Counted from the stretch's first letter, positions 7,868 to 16,146 are shown. The stretch: DNA of 64,000 nucleotides from CAYVFC01 sp964450715 (GCA_964450715.1 CAYVFC010000006.1:1-64000); one strand, 5' to 3'. Notes: generated by a model not told the origin, from the sequence alone. Made by a program: numbers and translations.

Positions 7868-8446
7868 TCAGCTCCCCTGGCGCTGCCCCTGCGCCGTGCG
7901 GACCTTGGAGATCGGAGCCAGCACCAGCGTCATCTGTCTTCCCTCCATACGGGCCGGAACCTCCACCGTGCCGTACTCCTTGGCGTTCTCCGCGATGAAG
8001 TCCAGTTGCCGCTGCGCGGCCTCCGGATGGGTGATCTCCCGGCCTCGAAAGCGGCAGGTGACCTTGACCTTGTTGCCATCCTCCAGAAACCGGAGCACAT
8101 GCTTGAGCTTGAACCCCAGGTCGTGGTCATCCGTCTTGGGCCGGAGCTTGATCTCCTTGAGCTCGACCACCGTCTGCCGCTTCCTGGCCTCGTTCTGCTT
8201 CTTCTTCTCGTCGTACTTGTACTTCCCGAAGTCCATGATCTTGCACACCGGGGGGTGCGACTTCGGGTTGACCTCTACCAGGTCGAGCCCCTTCTCGCGC
8301 GCCAGGCGCTGCGCCTCCGGGGTATCGAGTATCCCAAGCATCTCGCCGTCGGACCCGACGACGCGAACCTGGGGGACGCGGATGCGATTGTTGACCCGCG
8401 GGCCCTGAAATCCGCGGTCATTAGGGTCGTAATTGGATCTTGCGAT
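7868..8446 (-). CDS. infC: Translation initiation factor IF-3, with a likely ATC start
   Basis: IF-3 of 192 residues. It binds the 30S subunit, blocks premature joining of 50S and checks the start codon. The N-domain has NNRIRVPQVRVVGSDGEM, the central part KSHPPVCKIMDFGKYKYD, and the C-domain LRPKTDDHDLGFK and VKVTCRFRGREI. The first ATG in frame (8341) is inside the N-domain and cannot be the start. Upstream the frame runs to a TAA at about 8455. The only codon well placed behind the AAGAGGT at 8455-8461 is ATC at 8444-8446. IF-3 genes typically use AUU or AUC, which lets IF-3 repress its own synthesis; AUC is reported for Myxococcus xanthus. Confidence 0.93.
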   Translation of the reverse strand: MARSNYDPNDRGFQGPRVNNRIRVPQVRVVGSDGEMLGILDTPEAQRLAREKGLDLVEVNPKSHPPVCKIMDFGKYKYDEKKKQNEARKRQTVVELKEIKLRPKTDDHDLGFKLKHVLRFLEDGNKVKVTCRFRGREITHPEAAQRQLDFIAENAKEYGTVEVPARMEGRQMTLVLAPISKVRTAQGQRQGS

Positions 8447-8860
8447 AGCTGCTTACCTCTTTCTTGAGGGCTGGCCGCCCTGCGTTTCGTCGTTCCCCGT
8501 TCAAAAAATCTTTGCCGTCGCCCCGCGGGCGCGCCGGACGCAATGCCCCGCCGCTTCACCCGTCGTGGGCGCGTCGTGCCCAAAGGGCGGCCGTCGCCCT
8601 TCAAGCACGGAGAAACCTGCTGAACATGACAGCTTCGACCCGGCTCATACCCCGAGCAGCTCCCACGGCCTGGTTAGCTCGTATTTTTCCCCCACTCGGG
8701 CAGCTCTCGCTGTTAAAGTCGCTATACCTCGTCCTTCGAGCGCTCCGTGAGCGGTACTTCTAACGGATGATTCCCGACTGGTTTCCGACATACAGCCTGT
8801 CAAGCGTTCTGTATTCCTCAAGCGCGTCGTCTGAAATTGGAGTGTTGATCCGGTCGGTTG
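8447..8860. other. infC leader and spacer where thrS would be expected
   Basis: About 410 bp between tRNA-Val and infC, both on the minus strand. The infC ribosome binding site is at 8455-8461. Just upstream is a GGGC/GCCC hairpin near 8467-8480, and a larger imperfect inverted repeat pairs about 8463-8480 with 8583-8603. Small open frames here have no protein character or ribosome binding site. No thrS remnant was recognised, although thrS often precedes infC. The promoter of the infC operon probably lies here; I cannot place it. Confidence 0.5.
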
Positions 8861-8932
<72 letters not shown>

Positions 8933-9037
8933 GCCTTTTTCCGTAGAATCCAAGGAAAAAACCGTGTACCGCCCCTTGCTACGGGTGTCAAGACGGAGAA
9001 GACGCTCGCGGGGAGCCCCCTTATTGCGACCGGCCTA

Positions 9038-9084
9038 TTTCGAGGCTAGGGTGAGCCCGCGTTCGGTCGATCCTAGCCTCGAAA
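9038..9084. repeat. Perfect 13-bp inverted repeat
   Basis: TTTCGAGGCTAGG (9038-9050) and CCTAGCCTCGAAA (9072-9084) are exact complements around a 21-base loop. It lies in the 208-bp gene-free gap between tRNA-Val and the next palindromic element. It has no U-tract in either direction, so it is not a clear intrinsic terminator; an operator or cruciform is possible. Confidence 0.6.
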
Positions 9085-9141
9085 ACGGGGCGGACCGTTC
9101 CAGGTAGCTGACCCTTCATGGTTTCCGGACGAACTCAAACC

Positions 9142-9306
9142 CTAGACGCGGTTTCAAAACCCCGGACCTTGTATTTCGGAGCGCGGCAGCCCTAGATGCA
9201 AAAAGCGACGACGAGGAATAGCAGGGCTATTTCGAGCAGGAGCGACGCCGCAGATGGGGCCGCCCCGCCCGAAAGACGACGGGAGGGGTTTTGAAACCGC
9301 GTCTAG
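9142..9306. repeat. Palindromic dispersed element, family A copy 2
   Basis: A 165-bp element with perfect 22-bp terminal inverted repeats (9142-9163 and 9285-9306; the arm starts CTAGACGCGG). The core shares long stretches with 2241-2360, for example GTATTTCGGAGCGCG, GCGACGACGAG and CCGCCCGAAAGACGAC, while the arms are different. The element ends inside the following reading frame: the right arm holds the TTG start and the first five codons of the gene at 9291. Confidence 0.8.
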
Positions 9307-11642
9307 CGTGGGCAATCGCGGTTTTCGCCGGTGCGGCGGCGCTGTTGCTGGTGCGGATCGGAAGCGTAGGCATTTGGGATCCCTGGGAACTGGAAACCGC
9401 GGACGCGGCGCGGCGCCTGGCCGCGGGCACGGAGCCGCAAGACCAAGACCAGATCGGCCTCTCGGTCTGGCTGGTCTCCCAAGGTTTCCGCTTTTTTGGC
9501 GTACACGAGTGGTCGGGGAGGTTACCCATCGCCCTGTGCGGGATGCTGGCCGTTCTGGTCGCCTTTCTGCTGGCCGGACGCGACCGCGGAGCGCGCGCAG
9601 GTTTGTACGCGGCGGTGATAACCGGATCGACCACCCTGTTCCTGTTCAACAGCCGACTCATGATGGGCCAGGCCCCGGCCTTCGCGGCCCAGGCCGGCGT
9701 GGCGCTCGGCGCGGCCGGCGCGCTCTTCCAGAACGACGAGAGCTCTGCCGGAAAATGGAGGAGCACGCTGGGATGGATAGCCGTCCTGGTTGTCTCGACG
9801 GTGCTAGCGGTTCAGAGCCGAGGGGCGTTGCTCTGCGCGCTTCCGCCGCTGCTGGCTGCAACCGCAGTCGCGCTCTTCAGCGGATACCCCGCCCGTTTCC
9901 GACAAGACCCCCCGCGCGCGCTGGCGGCCTGCACCCTGTCGATATTAACGGTCGGTCTGCTGGCGCTGGTCGCCCGGGATATCCTGGGCGACCGAGCGGA
10001 GTACAGCCCCTGGCTCGGGGGGCGCGCAGGTGCGGGGCAGCCCGAGACCTTCGAGACGACGCTGGAAGCGGTATTCCACTCGTTCGCCCCCTGGAGCGCG
10101 CTGCTGCCGCTCGCCCTGGGGCGCATGGCCCTTCCCCCGACAAACGCAGGGGAGCGGCACTGTGCCTTCCGCGCGATGTTGCTGCTGTGGATAGCGGGAG
10201 GCTACGGCGCACAGACCCTCTACCTCGCTCGGTACGGCGCAGAAGCGGTCTTCCTCCCGGTGGTAGCGCTGGCCGTGGCCGTGGCGCTGCTGATGCGCGA
10301 CGTCGAGCAGAGCGATAGAGGATACCCGGCCTACGCGATAGTTTCGTTGTTCTTCGCCGCTCTAGTCATTCGCGACTACGCCCTTTATCCCGACGGGCCG
10401 CTGGCCGGCATGGCCCTGGGCGGTCTGGAGGTCCCCGAGGCGCTCAACCTCAAGCGCGAATGGGCAACGCTGATCGGGCTGGTGGCCGTGATCGCCGCCC
10501 TCGGTTTCGGCGTCCGACCGGGAGGCGGACGTCCCGATCTGGGGGCGCCGTACAGATTGATAAAAGAACAATGGCGGCGCGGCCCCAGCTTCAAGTTTTG
10601 GCTCATCTTCCTGGCCCTGCTACTGGTGGCCACGACCGTCCTCGGCGTACTGGCCTTCGCCGCCCCGCAAAAAATCGGTATGAGCACGCTGGCGACCCGA
10701 TGGGCGCGCAGGCTGGCCTTTCTTCCGCTGACGGCACCGATAGCGATCGCGCTGGCGCAGCTCGGCCTCTACGCTTACGGAAAGCTGCGCGGCTACCGGC
10801 TGCTGCCCGTAATGCTCGCCGGCGCGATCTTCGCGCTGGCGGCGGGACAGGGGTACCTGCCGGCCCTGGCCGCGCATCTCTCCCCGCGAGAGATATACGA
10901 GACGTACAACATATATGCCGACGAGCGGGACGAGCTCGCGGAATACGGGGTGGGCGTCAGGGCGGCGGCTTACTACGCTAACGGAAAGGTACGGGAGATC
11001 GAGAGCCACTCCGAGCTGGTCGCCTTCCTGGTCAAGCCCGGCAAGCGTTGGGCTGCCTTACCAGCCGACGACCTGCCCGCGGTCAATCGCCTCTACCGTA
11101 AGCGAACCGGGGAGCACCTGTTCGTGGCGGACGCGCGTAGCGCGCGCATCGTGCTGGCCACCAGCCGCAAGATAAAAGGGCTAAAGAACCAGAGCTTTCT
11201 GGCCGAAAGCGTGCTGAAGCAGCCCCCCTCGATCCAGCACCCGGTGCGCGCGTTGCTGGACGACAAGATCGAGTTTCTCGGATACGACCTGGATCTGCCC
11301 TACGGCCGCTACGCGGGAGCGGGCGATTCGTTCACGATTACCTGGTACTTTCGCGTGCTGAAGGCGATAGCCGGCAACTACAAGATGTTCGTCCACATCG
11401 ACGGGCGAGGGCTTCGCATCAATGGTGATCACGATCCTCTGGACGGCAAGTACCCATTGCGACTATGGGATAAGGGCGACGTGGTCGTCGACAGACAGAC
11501 GTTGAAGGTACCCTCCCATTTTCGGGGGGGGGGCTACACGATCTACATGGGCTTTTTCAGCGGAAACACGCGCATGAAGGTAAACGAAGGGCCCGCGGAC
11601 AACGAAAACCGGGTGAACGTCGGCGTGCTGACGGTTCGCTGA
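9291..11642 (+). CDS. GT39-like membrane glycosyltransferase
   Basis: A 783-residue polytopic protein of the GT-C fold, resembling ArnT/PMT-type enzymes that transfer sugar from a polyprenyl-phosphate donor on the periplasmic face. After TM1 (about 5-24) comes VGIWDPWELETADAARRLA, with the acidic residues expected in the first external loop. About 11 further hydrophobic segments reach residue 520. A soluble beta-rich C-terminal domain (about 525-783) follows. The TTG start with GGGAGG 4 bases upstream lies inside the right arm of a palindromic element; no better start exists before residue 19. A run of ten G (11524-11533) near the 3' end is a possible slippage site. The acceptor is unknown. 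Confidence 0.8.
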   Translation: MKPRLAWAIAVFAGAAALLLVRIGSVGIWDPWELETADAARRLAAGTEPQDQDQIGLSVWLVSQGFRFFGVHEWSGRLPIALCGMLAVLVAFLLAGRDRGARAGLYAAVITGSTTLFLFNSRLMMGQAPAFAAQAGVALGAAGALFQNDESSAGKWRSTLGWIAVLVVSTVLAVQSRGALLCALPPLLAATAVALFSGYPARFRQDPPRALAACTLSILTVGLLALVARDILGDRAEYSPWLGGRAGAGQPETFETTLEAVFHSFAPWSALLPLALGRMALPPTNAGERHCAFRAMLLLWIAGGYGAQTLYLARYGAEAVFLPVVALAVAVALLMRDVEQSDRGYPAYAIVSLFFAALVIRDYALYPDGPLAGMALGGLEVPEALNLKREWATLIGLVAVIAALGFGVRPGGGRPDLGAPYRLIKEQWRRGPSFKFWLIFLALLLVATTVLGVLAFAAPQKIGMSTLATRWARRLAFLPLTAPIAIALAQLGLYAYGKLRGYRLLPVMLAGAIFALAAGQGYLPALAAHLSPREIYETYNIYADERDELAEYGVGVRAAAYYANGKVREIESHSELVAFLVKPGKRWAALPADDLPAVNRLYRKRTGEHLFVADARSARIVLATSRKIKGLKNQSFLAESVLKQPPSIQHPVRALLDDKIEFLGYDLDLPYGRYAGAGDSFTITWYFRVLKAIAGNYKMFVHIDGRGLRINGDHDPLDGKYPLRLWDKGDVVVDRQTLKVPSHFRGGGYTIYMGFFSGNTRMKVNEGPADNENRVNVGVLTVR

Positions 11643-11659
11643 TCGGAAAGAAGAGAGCC

Positions 11660-12061
11660 ATGGCCAACAAGAAGAAGAGAGCCCGACGCGCGAAGTCGAG
11701 CGTAGAACGCAGGCGGCATAGACGTTTCGACACGTCGTTTGCGGTGGACTACTCGAGCGGCGATAATTTCCTCTTCGCCTATCTGCAAAACATCAGCGAA
11801 ATGGGGATATTCATCCGTACCGATACCCCCATGGAGGTCGGCACGGAGCTACGCCTGCGTTTCGCCGTCGACGACCAGGAAGATCCGCTGCTGGTCGACG
11901 GCGAGGTGATCTGGATCAACCCCTACCGGGAGTCGGGCGACAACATCAACCCGGGTATGGGGGTGCGATTCAAGCGGCTCACACCCGAGCTTCGCGAGCA
12001 GATCGTGGAGCTGGTCCGGACCGTGGCCTACCTGCACGAGGGCGACGAGAGCGACAACTGA
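11660..12061 (+). CDS. PilZ-domain protein (deltaproteobacterial short type)
   Basis: A 133-residue single-domain PilZ protein. The c-di-GMP motif 1 is RRRHRRFDTSF at about 17-27, and motif 2 is NISEMG at about 48-53 (the usual D/N-x-S-x-x-G), with GMGVRF at about 99-104 in the last strand. It resembles the paralogous PilZ family (TIGR02266) that is expanded in Myxococcus. The N-terminus is very basic. It probably serves as a c-di-GMP-responsive adaptor. It lies 17 bp behind the membrane glycosyltransferase and may be co-transcribed, which would tie glycan transfer to c-di-GMP; that link is inference. Confidence 0.88.
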   Translation: MANKKKRARRAKSSVERRRHRRFDTSFAVDYSSGDNFLFAYLQNISEMGIFIRTDTPMEVGTELRLRFAVDDQEDPLLVDGEVIWINPYRESGDNINPGMGVRFKRLTPELREQIVELVRTVAYLHEGDESDN

Positions 12062-12076
12062 CCGAAACAGGCGGGA

Positions 12077-12697
12077 TCAGGCTGCCAGGCGTCTCCGCGC
12101 GCGCGGCACCTGCTGGACCCTGCCGGCGGTCGTGCCGGAACGCGCCCAGACCAGGCGCGGCCTGGGCCGAGCGGCAGCAGAACGGCCGCCCGTCAACAGC
12201 GCGCCCTCGGCGGTGAATGCGTAGAAGGACCCGTCGTCGAGTCGAACGACCCGCTCCAGGACGGCGGGCTCTGGTTTGGCGAGGGCTGGAACCGGCAGCG
12301 CCACGGGCCGTCTGGTCGGCAGCGGAGGTGGAAGCCCTCGCAACGACTCGAACAGGGTGGAGACCTCCTTTGACTCCAGGTCGGAAAAAGCGAGCCCCAT
12401 CCCGGTGTTGTCGAACTCGTGGCGGCGACGAAAGAGACCGACGCGTACAACCAGGGCCAGGGCCACCAGCGGGGAGCTAAAGGGCCAGCGAGGAGGCGTG
12501 AGCTGCACGATGATCTCTTCTCCTCGTTCGAGCGGAAGCGGGGTCTGAAGCCACAGACCGAGATGCGAGAGGTCGGTCGCCGGTAATGATACCGGTCCGT
12601 CCCATCGATTGCTGAAGACCTCACAGTCCAGCGTCACGGCACGCCGCAAAGCCCTTCGCGCGGAGCTACGGTTGTAGGTTCGAACCCTTTCCAGCAC
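12077..12697 (-). CDS. PilZ-domain protein
   Basis: 206 residues with an N-terminal PilZ domain: RRALRRAVTLDCEV at about 14-27, TDLSHLGLWL at about 41-50 (the D-x-S-x-x-G motif), and GMGLAFSDL at about 97-105. The C-terminal half is Pro/Arg-rich without a recognised fold. It is convergent with the other PilZ gene, 15 bp away. The start is GTG at 12697 behind GGAGGT. Upstream is a clear promoter covered by a double palindrome (12710-12747), so it is likely repressed by a dimeric regulator. Binding of c-di-GMP is inferred from the motif. Confidence 0.82.
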   Translation of the reverse strand: MLERVRTYNRSSARRALRRAVTLDCEVFSNRWDGPVSLPATDLSHLGLWLQTPLPLERGEEIIVQLTPPRWPFSSPLVALALVVRVGLFRRRHEFDNTGMGLAFSDLESKEVSTLFESLRGLPPPLPTRRPVALPVPALAKPEPAVLERVVRLDDGSFYAFTAEGALLTGGRSAAARPRPRLVWARSGTTAGRVQQVPRARRRLAA

Positions 12698-12709
12698 GCG
12701 TTACCTCCA

Positions 12710-12747
12710 GGTAGGTTAATGTCCTACATTGTAGGACGTCACCTACC
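12710..12747 (-). promoter_or_regulatory. Nested palindrome, likely operator
   Basis: Two nested perfect dyads: outer GGTAGGT (12710-12716)/ACCTACC (12741-12747), inner GTCCTAC (12721-12727)/GTAGGAC (12731-12737). The inner dyad covers the -10 box of the PilZ promoter and the outer one reaches from the ribosome binding site into the spacer. This is the layout of a repressor operator; an mRNA hairpin near the ribosome binding site is an alternative. Confidence 0.6.
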
Positions 12748-12757
12748 CTTTTGCCAA
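12728..12757 (-). promoter_or_regulatory. Putative sigma70-type promoter of the PilZ gene
   Basis: On the minus strand, TTGGCA (12757-12752) and TACAAT (12733-12728) are separated by 18 bases, each one mismatch from consensus. The start codon is about 30 bp further downstream, giving a short leader. Confidence 0.6.
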
Positions 12758-12803
12758 AAAATGTCCGACTGAAGTTGAGAATTCCGAGTGCGACCAAGCG
12801 CGA

Positions 12804-13706
12804 CTACGCGAAGCGCAAACGGACGGCGGACTGTCGTTCGATACCGTAGCCGTCCCCTGTCCAACTACCGGGAAAAGCCGTTAGTTGGTCCGGAGTTGCC
12901 TCGTAAACCCAGAGACTTTCCCTTCCGGCGTAGGTGGCGCTTCCCGAGTTAAAAAGCGGCGGGCTGACCCCGGGTACCCGCAAGTAGTACCGTCGATGAA
13001 TATGGCCGTGCAGGATGGCGCCTCGTCTCAATTCTGCGCATCTTCCCAGCAGCTCCTCGCCATTATCTAACCCGTGGTAGACGATATCGGGGGTTCCATC
13101 CATCCGGCGCGGGGCGAAATGGGTGACCACGAAAACGAAGCGCCCCTGGACCGATTCGTGCCTCAGGGCTCTGTCCAGCGCGGTCAGCTGCTCGTCTGGA
13201 ACGCGGCCGTTCGAAGCCCAGACCTCGGGGTTGGGCTTGGCGCTGTTGACGCATATCACGGCAACGGAATCAGAAACGAGACGTACCAGCGGCCACCCCC
13301 CTTCCCCGCTCAGCTCGGGCAGGTCCGTTGTCATGAACTCGCCGAACTGCCCCTCGAACAGCCTTTCCCGTACCGAGTCCTCCAGATACAGGTCGTGGTT
13401 GCCCGGCACGGCCACGAAACCGAGGGGAGCGCGGGTCAGGCCGTCCATCGCGTCCCGCACCGCGTTGAACTCGGGAGCGGTTCCCATGTTGGTGCAGTCG
13501 CCGGAGAAGATGACCAGATCGATCTCGTGCGAGTCGGCGAAGGCTGCCAGGGACGCTAGCTTGGTTTCCGCCCGTCCGAAATGGCGGGAGCGGTTGAGAT
13601 ACAGATTGAGGGCACCCAGGCCTCGCTTCCCCAGCAGACGTCGGAGCTCCAGCCTGGAAAACGGCAGCGGGAGGTGAACGTCGCTGAAGTGCAGGACCCT
13701 GATCAC
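12804..13706 (-). CDS. Metallophosphoesterase (calcineurin-like)
   Basis: A 300-residue cytosolic phosphoesterase with all five metal-site motifs: SDVHLP at about 7-12, SGDCTN at about 67-72, GNHD at about 104-107, THFAP at about 196-200 and GHIH at about 233-236. The frame is open upstream to 13793, but those residues overlap the amidase gene and look unlike protein, so GTG at 13706 (VIRVLHFSDVH) is preferred. This start is 13 bp past the amidase stop. The two-metal site hydrolyses phosphodiesters or phosphomonoesters; the substrate cannot be told. It shares motif spacing with LpxH and Icc-type cAMP phosphodiesterases. Confidence 0.9.
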   Translation of the reverse strand: MIRVLHFSDVHLPLPFSRLELRRLLGKRGLGALNLYLNRSRHFGRAETKLASLAAFADSHEIDLVIFSGDCTNMGTAPEFNAVRDAMDGLTRAPLGFVAVPGNHDLYLEDSVRERLFEGQFGEFMTTDLPELSGEGGWPLVRLVSDSVAVICVNSAKPNPEVWASNGRVPDEQLTALDRALRHESVQGRFVFVVTHFAPRRMDGTPDIVYHGLDNGEELLGRCAELRRGAILHGHIHRRYYLRVPGVSPPLFNSGSATYAGRESLWVYEATPDQLTAFPGSWTGDGYGIERQSAVRLRFA

Positions 13707-13719
13707 GTTTCTACATCTT

Positions 13720-15132
13720 CTAGCGCAGCGGCCAGTGGTCGACCCAGGGTCGCTCGCGCTCAAACGCCCGGGCGGCACGCAGCAACAGGTCATCGCGGTG
13801 GTGCGGCGCCACTATCTGAAGGCCAACCGGCAGCCCCGCCCGAGAGAATCCCGCGCGAACCGTGGCCGCCGGATGCCAACTCATATTGAAAGGCGCCGTG
13901 AAGTGGGCCGCGCTCGCCTCTCCCTGACGGCGACCCTCGGTCTCGCTGGGGAACGGTCCCTTGGGCGGCGGCGGGTCATAAGGCACGGTCGGCGTCAGCA
14001 ACAGGTCGTATTCGGAGAAGATCCGCGCGCACCAATTCACCAGCTCGACCCGCCGCCGGGATATCTCGCCGTAGCTCTTCTGATCGAGGCCCTTGGCGAG
14101 GTCGATGACGGAGAGCAGGCCTTGCATGACCTCGGAGTCCCGGTCGGGTCTGAACTGCGCGATATGGCCTCCTAGCTCGAATGCGTTTTGCAGCCCCCAG
14201 TCGACGCACAGGTTGGGCGGACCGCCGGAGATCTCCTTTACGGCGTGACCGAGCTTCCCGAAAACCTTGACCGCGTCATCGACTACCTGCGCCACGTCGG
14301 ACTGCACCACGGCGTAACCCAGGTCGGGGCAGTATGCGATGCGAAGCCGGTCGAGCGGCTTGTCAACCTCTTGTAGATACGAAATCCCGGGATGCGGAAG
14401 GCTTCGCGGGTCGTGGGGATCGAAGCCTGCGGTCTGGTCCAGCACCAGGGCCGCGTCCCGCACGCACTTGGTCAGCGGCCCGTAGCAAACCGTGGCGTGG
14501 TACTCCCACCACTGCATGGGACCTGTGGGAATACGTCCGAACGAGCTCTTGTGGCCATAGGCGCCCACGAAGCTGGCGGGTATCCTGATCGATCCGCCGC
14601 CGTCGCTGGCCGTGACCAGCGGTAATACCTCTCCCGCCAGCGCGGCGGCCGACCCGCCGCTGGAGCCGCCCGGGGTTCTGTCGTCGCTCCAGGGCGACAG
14701 CGTCACGCCGTAGACGAAGTTCTTGGTAACCGCCGTATGTCCGAACTCCGGCGCATTGGTCTTGCCCGCCACGATGGCGCCGGCCGCTTTCAAGCGCGCT
14801 ACCTGGGTGGAGTCCACTTCCGGCACGCGGTCGGCGTAGAGCTTCGAGCCGTGCGACGAGACCATGCCGGCGACATCTTCCAGGTCCTTAACGCCAAAAG
14901 GGATCCCCTCCAGCGGGCGTCCCTCGCCCCTGGCAATGCGCGCCTCGGCCTCGCGCGCTTCGGAGAGCATTTGGTCCGGGTCGCGTCTCACCACTAACGA
15001 GTTGAGCTTCCCGTCGACCTCCTCGACGCGCGCCAGCACCTCGTGGACCAGGTCCACCGGTGATGCACGCCTCTGGTTAAGGGTCTCGCTGAGCTCGGTC
15101 AGGGTCAGATGAAGCAGCTTGTTGGCGGACAT
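13720..15132 (-). CDS. Amidase-signature hydrolase
   Basis: A 470-residue member of the amidase-signature family. The Ser-cisSer-Lys triad is visible: Lys in FGVKDLE (about residue 82), the GGSSGGSAAAL loop at about 158-168, and the nucleophile Ser in GGGSIRIPAS at about 180-189. It hydrolyses a carboxylic amide; there are no gatB/gatC neighbours, so a role as GatA is unlikely. ATG at 15132 (MSANKLLHL) is chosen over the longer frame because the extra 37 residues overlap thiD and are low complexity. It lies 59 bp downstream of thiD and 13 bp upstream of the phosphoesterase, so a three-gene transcript is likely. Confidence 0.88.
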   Translation of the reverse strand: MSANKLLHLTLTELSETLNQRRASPVDLVHEVLARVEEVDGKLNSLVVRRDPDQMLSEAREAEARIARGEGRPLEGIPFGVKDLEDVAGMVSSHGSKLYADRVPEVDSTQVARLKAAGAIVAGKTNAPEFGHTAVTKNFVYGVTLSPWSDDRTPGGSSGGSAAALAGEVLPLVTASDGGGSIRIPASFVGAYGHKSSFGRIPTGPMQWWEYHATVCYGPLTKCVRDAALVLDQTAGFDPHDPRSLPHPGISYLQEVDKPLDRLRIAYCPDLGYAVVQSDVAQVVDDAVKVFGKLGHAVKEISGGPPNLCVDWGLQNAFELGGHIAQFRPDRDSEVMQGLLSVIDLAKGLDQKSYGEISRRRVELVNWCARIFSEYDLLLTPTVPYDPPPPKGPFPSETEGRRQGEASAAHFTAPFNMSWHPAATVRAGFSRAGLPVGLQIVAPHHRDDLLLRAARAFERERPWVDHWPLR

Positions 15133-15191
15133 GGCGTCAGAGAACTTATCGACAATCGCGCCGGAGGTATAGCCAATTGAGGGCAGCGACC

Positions 15192-15992
15192 TTACCCCTC
15201 GTCCTTCTGCTCTTCTACCGGAGCGTGGTGATCGACCGCGCATATCCCTTGGCCCACCCCTGGTGCCGAGGCGATGGCCCGGTTGATCCAGGTCTTGGCC
15301 CGGGCGATGGACTCGACGAGCTTGTTACCGCGGGCGAGCCCGGCGGTGATGGCAGCCGAGAACGAGCACCCTACCCCGTGCGTGTATCGGGAATTGATGC
15401 GTGGGGCGAAAAACTCGTGAAACTGGCCTTTCCAGTACAACGTATCAACCGCGTCACCTGGAAGGTGACCGCCCTTGACGAGAACCGCCTCGCTACCCAG
15501 GTCGGCAATGGCGCGGGCGGCCTCGCGAATGCTCTGCCGGTCTCTCCCCGAGCGACCAGACAGCGCCTCGGCCTCGTCGAGATTGGGCGTCACCAGCAAG
15601 GCGCGGGGAAGGAGGCGGTTCCGGATAGCGCGCAAGGCAGAATCGTCGGCCAGAACCGCGCCTCGTTTGCTGGCCAGGACCGGATCGACGACCAGCGGCA
15701 ACGGATGGTCTACCAAGACGTCCGTCACGGCCTCGACGATGGCGGCCGATCCCAGCGCGCCGGTCTTGGCCGCCCGCGGGGCCGTGTCCTCGAGAACCGC
15801 GCGGAGCTGTTCAGATACCAGATCCGCGTCGAGCACCTCCACCCTATCGAGCCGCAGGGTGTTCTGCACCGTGACCAGGGTAACGACCGCACAACCGTAA
15901 CAGCCGTGCTGGTGAAAGGTCTTAGTATCGGCCTGGATACCCGCGCCGCCCGAAGGGTCAGAGCCGGCGATGCTCAGTGCCACGGGAAACAT
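15192..15992 (-). CDS. thiD: Hydroxymethylpyrimidine/phosphomethylpyrimidine kinase
   Basis: A 266-residue ribokinase-fold enzyme that phosphorylates HMP and then HMP-phosphate to HMP-PP for thiamine synthesis. It shows LSIAGSDPSGGAGIQADTK at about 6-24, VVDPVLASKRG at about 101-111, VTPNLDEAEAL at about 135-145, VLVKGGH at about 171-177, and the anion-hole/catalytic segment THGVGCSFSAAI at about 205-216 (usually GTGC; here GVGC, with the Cys kept). No other thiamine genes and no TPP riboswitch were seen nearby. It is divergent from the LysM lipoprotein. Confidence 0.93.
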   Translation of the reverse strand: MFPVALSIAGSDPSGGAGIQADTKTFHQHGCYGCAVVTLVTVQNTLRLDRVEVLDADLVSEQLRAVLEDTAPRAAKTGALGSAAIVEAVTDVLVDHPLPLVVDPVLASKRGAVLADDSALRAIRNRLLPRALLVTPNLDEAEALSGRSGRDRQSIREAARAIADLGSEAVLVKGGHLPGDAVDTLYWKGQFHEFFAPRINSRYTHGVGCSFSAAITAGLARGNKLVESIARAKTWINRAIASAPGVGQGICAVDHHAPVEEQKDEG

Positions 15993-16146
15993 GAACGCTA
16001 TCCTGTACGCGAGCCGCCGTGTTTCGCAACAGGGAAGAGTGAGCTACATTTCGTCCGCGATCGCATTCAAGCGCTAAAGAAAAGCTAGAAAGCAAAACAG
16101 AAACCGGCTTTAACTGTTCGACATAACACACCTTTTTGTATCTAGC

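Noticed and set aside
8433..8763. Two overlapping small plus-strand frames between tRNA-Val and infC
   Set aside because: Low-complexity Arg/Pro/Ser-rich translations typical of GC-rich noncoding DNA; antisense to the infC leader.
15993..16146. Possible TPP riboswitch ahead of thiD
   Set aside because: No CUGAGA-type conserved core was found in the 154-bp gap on the thiD strand.
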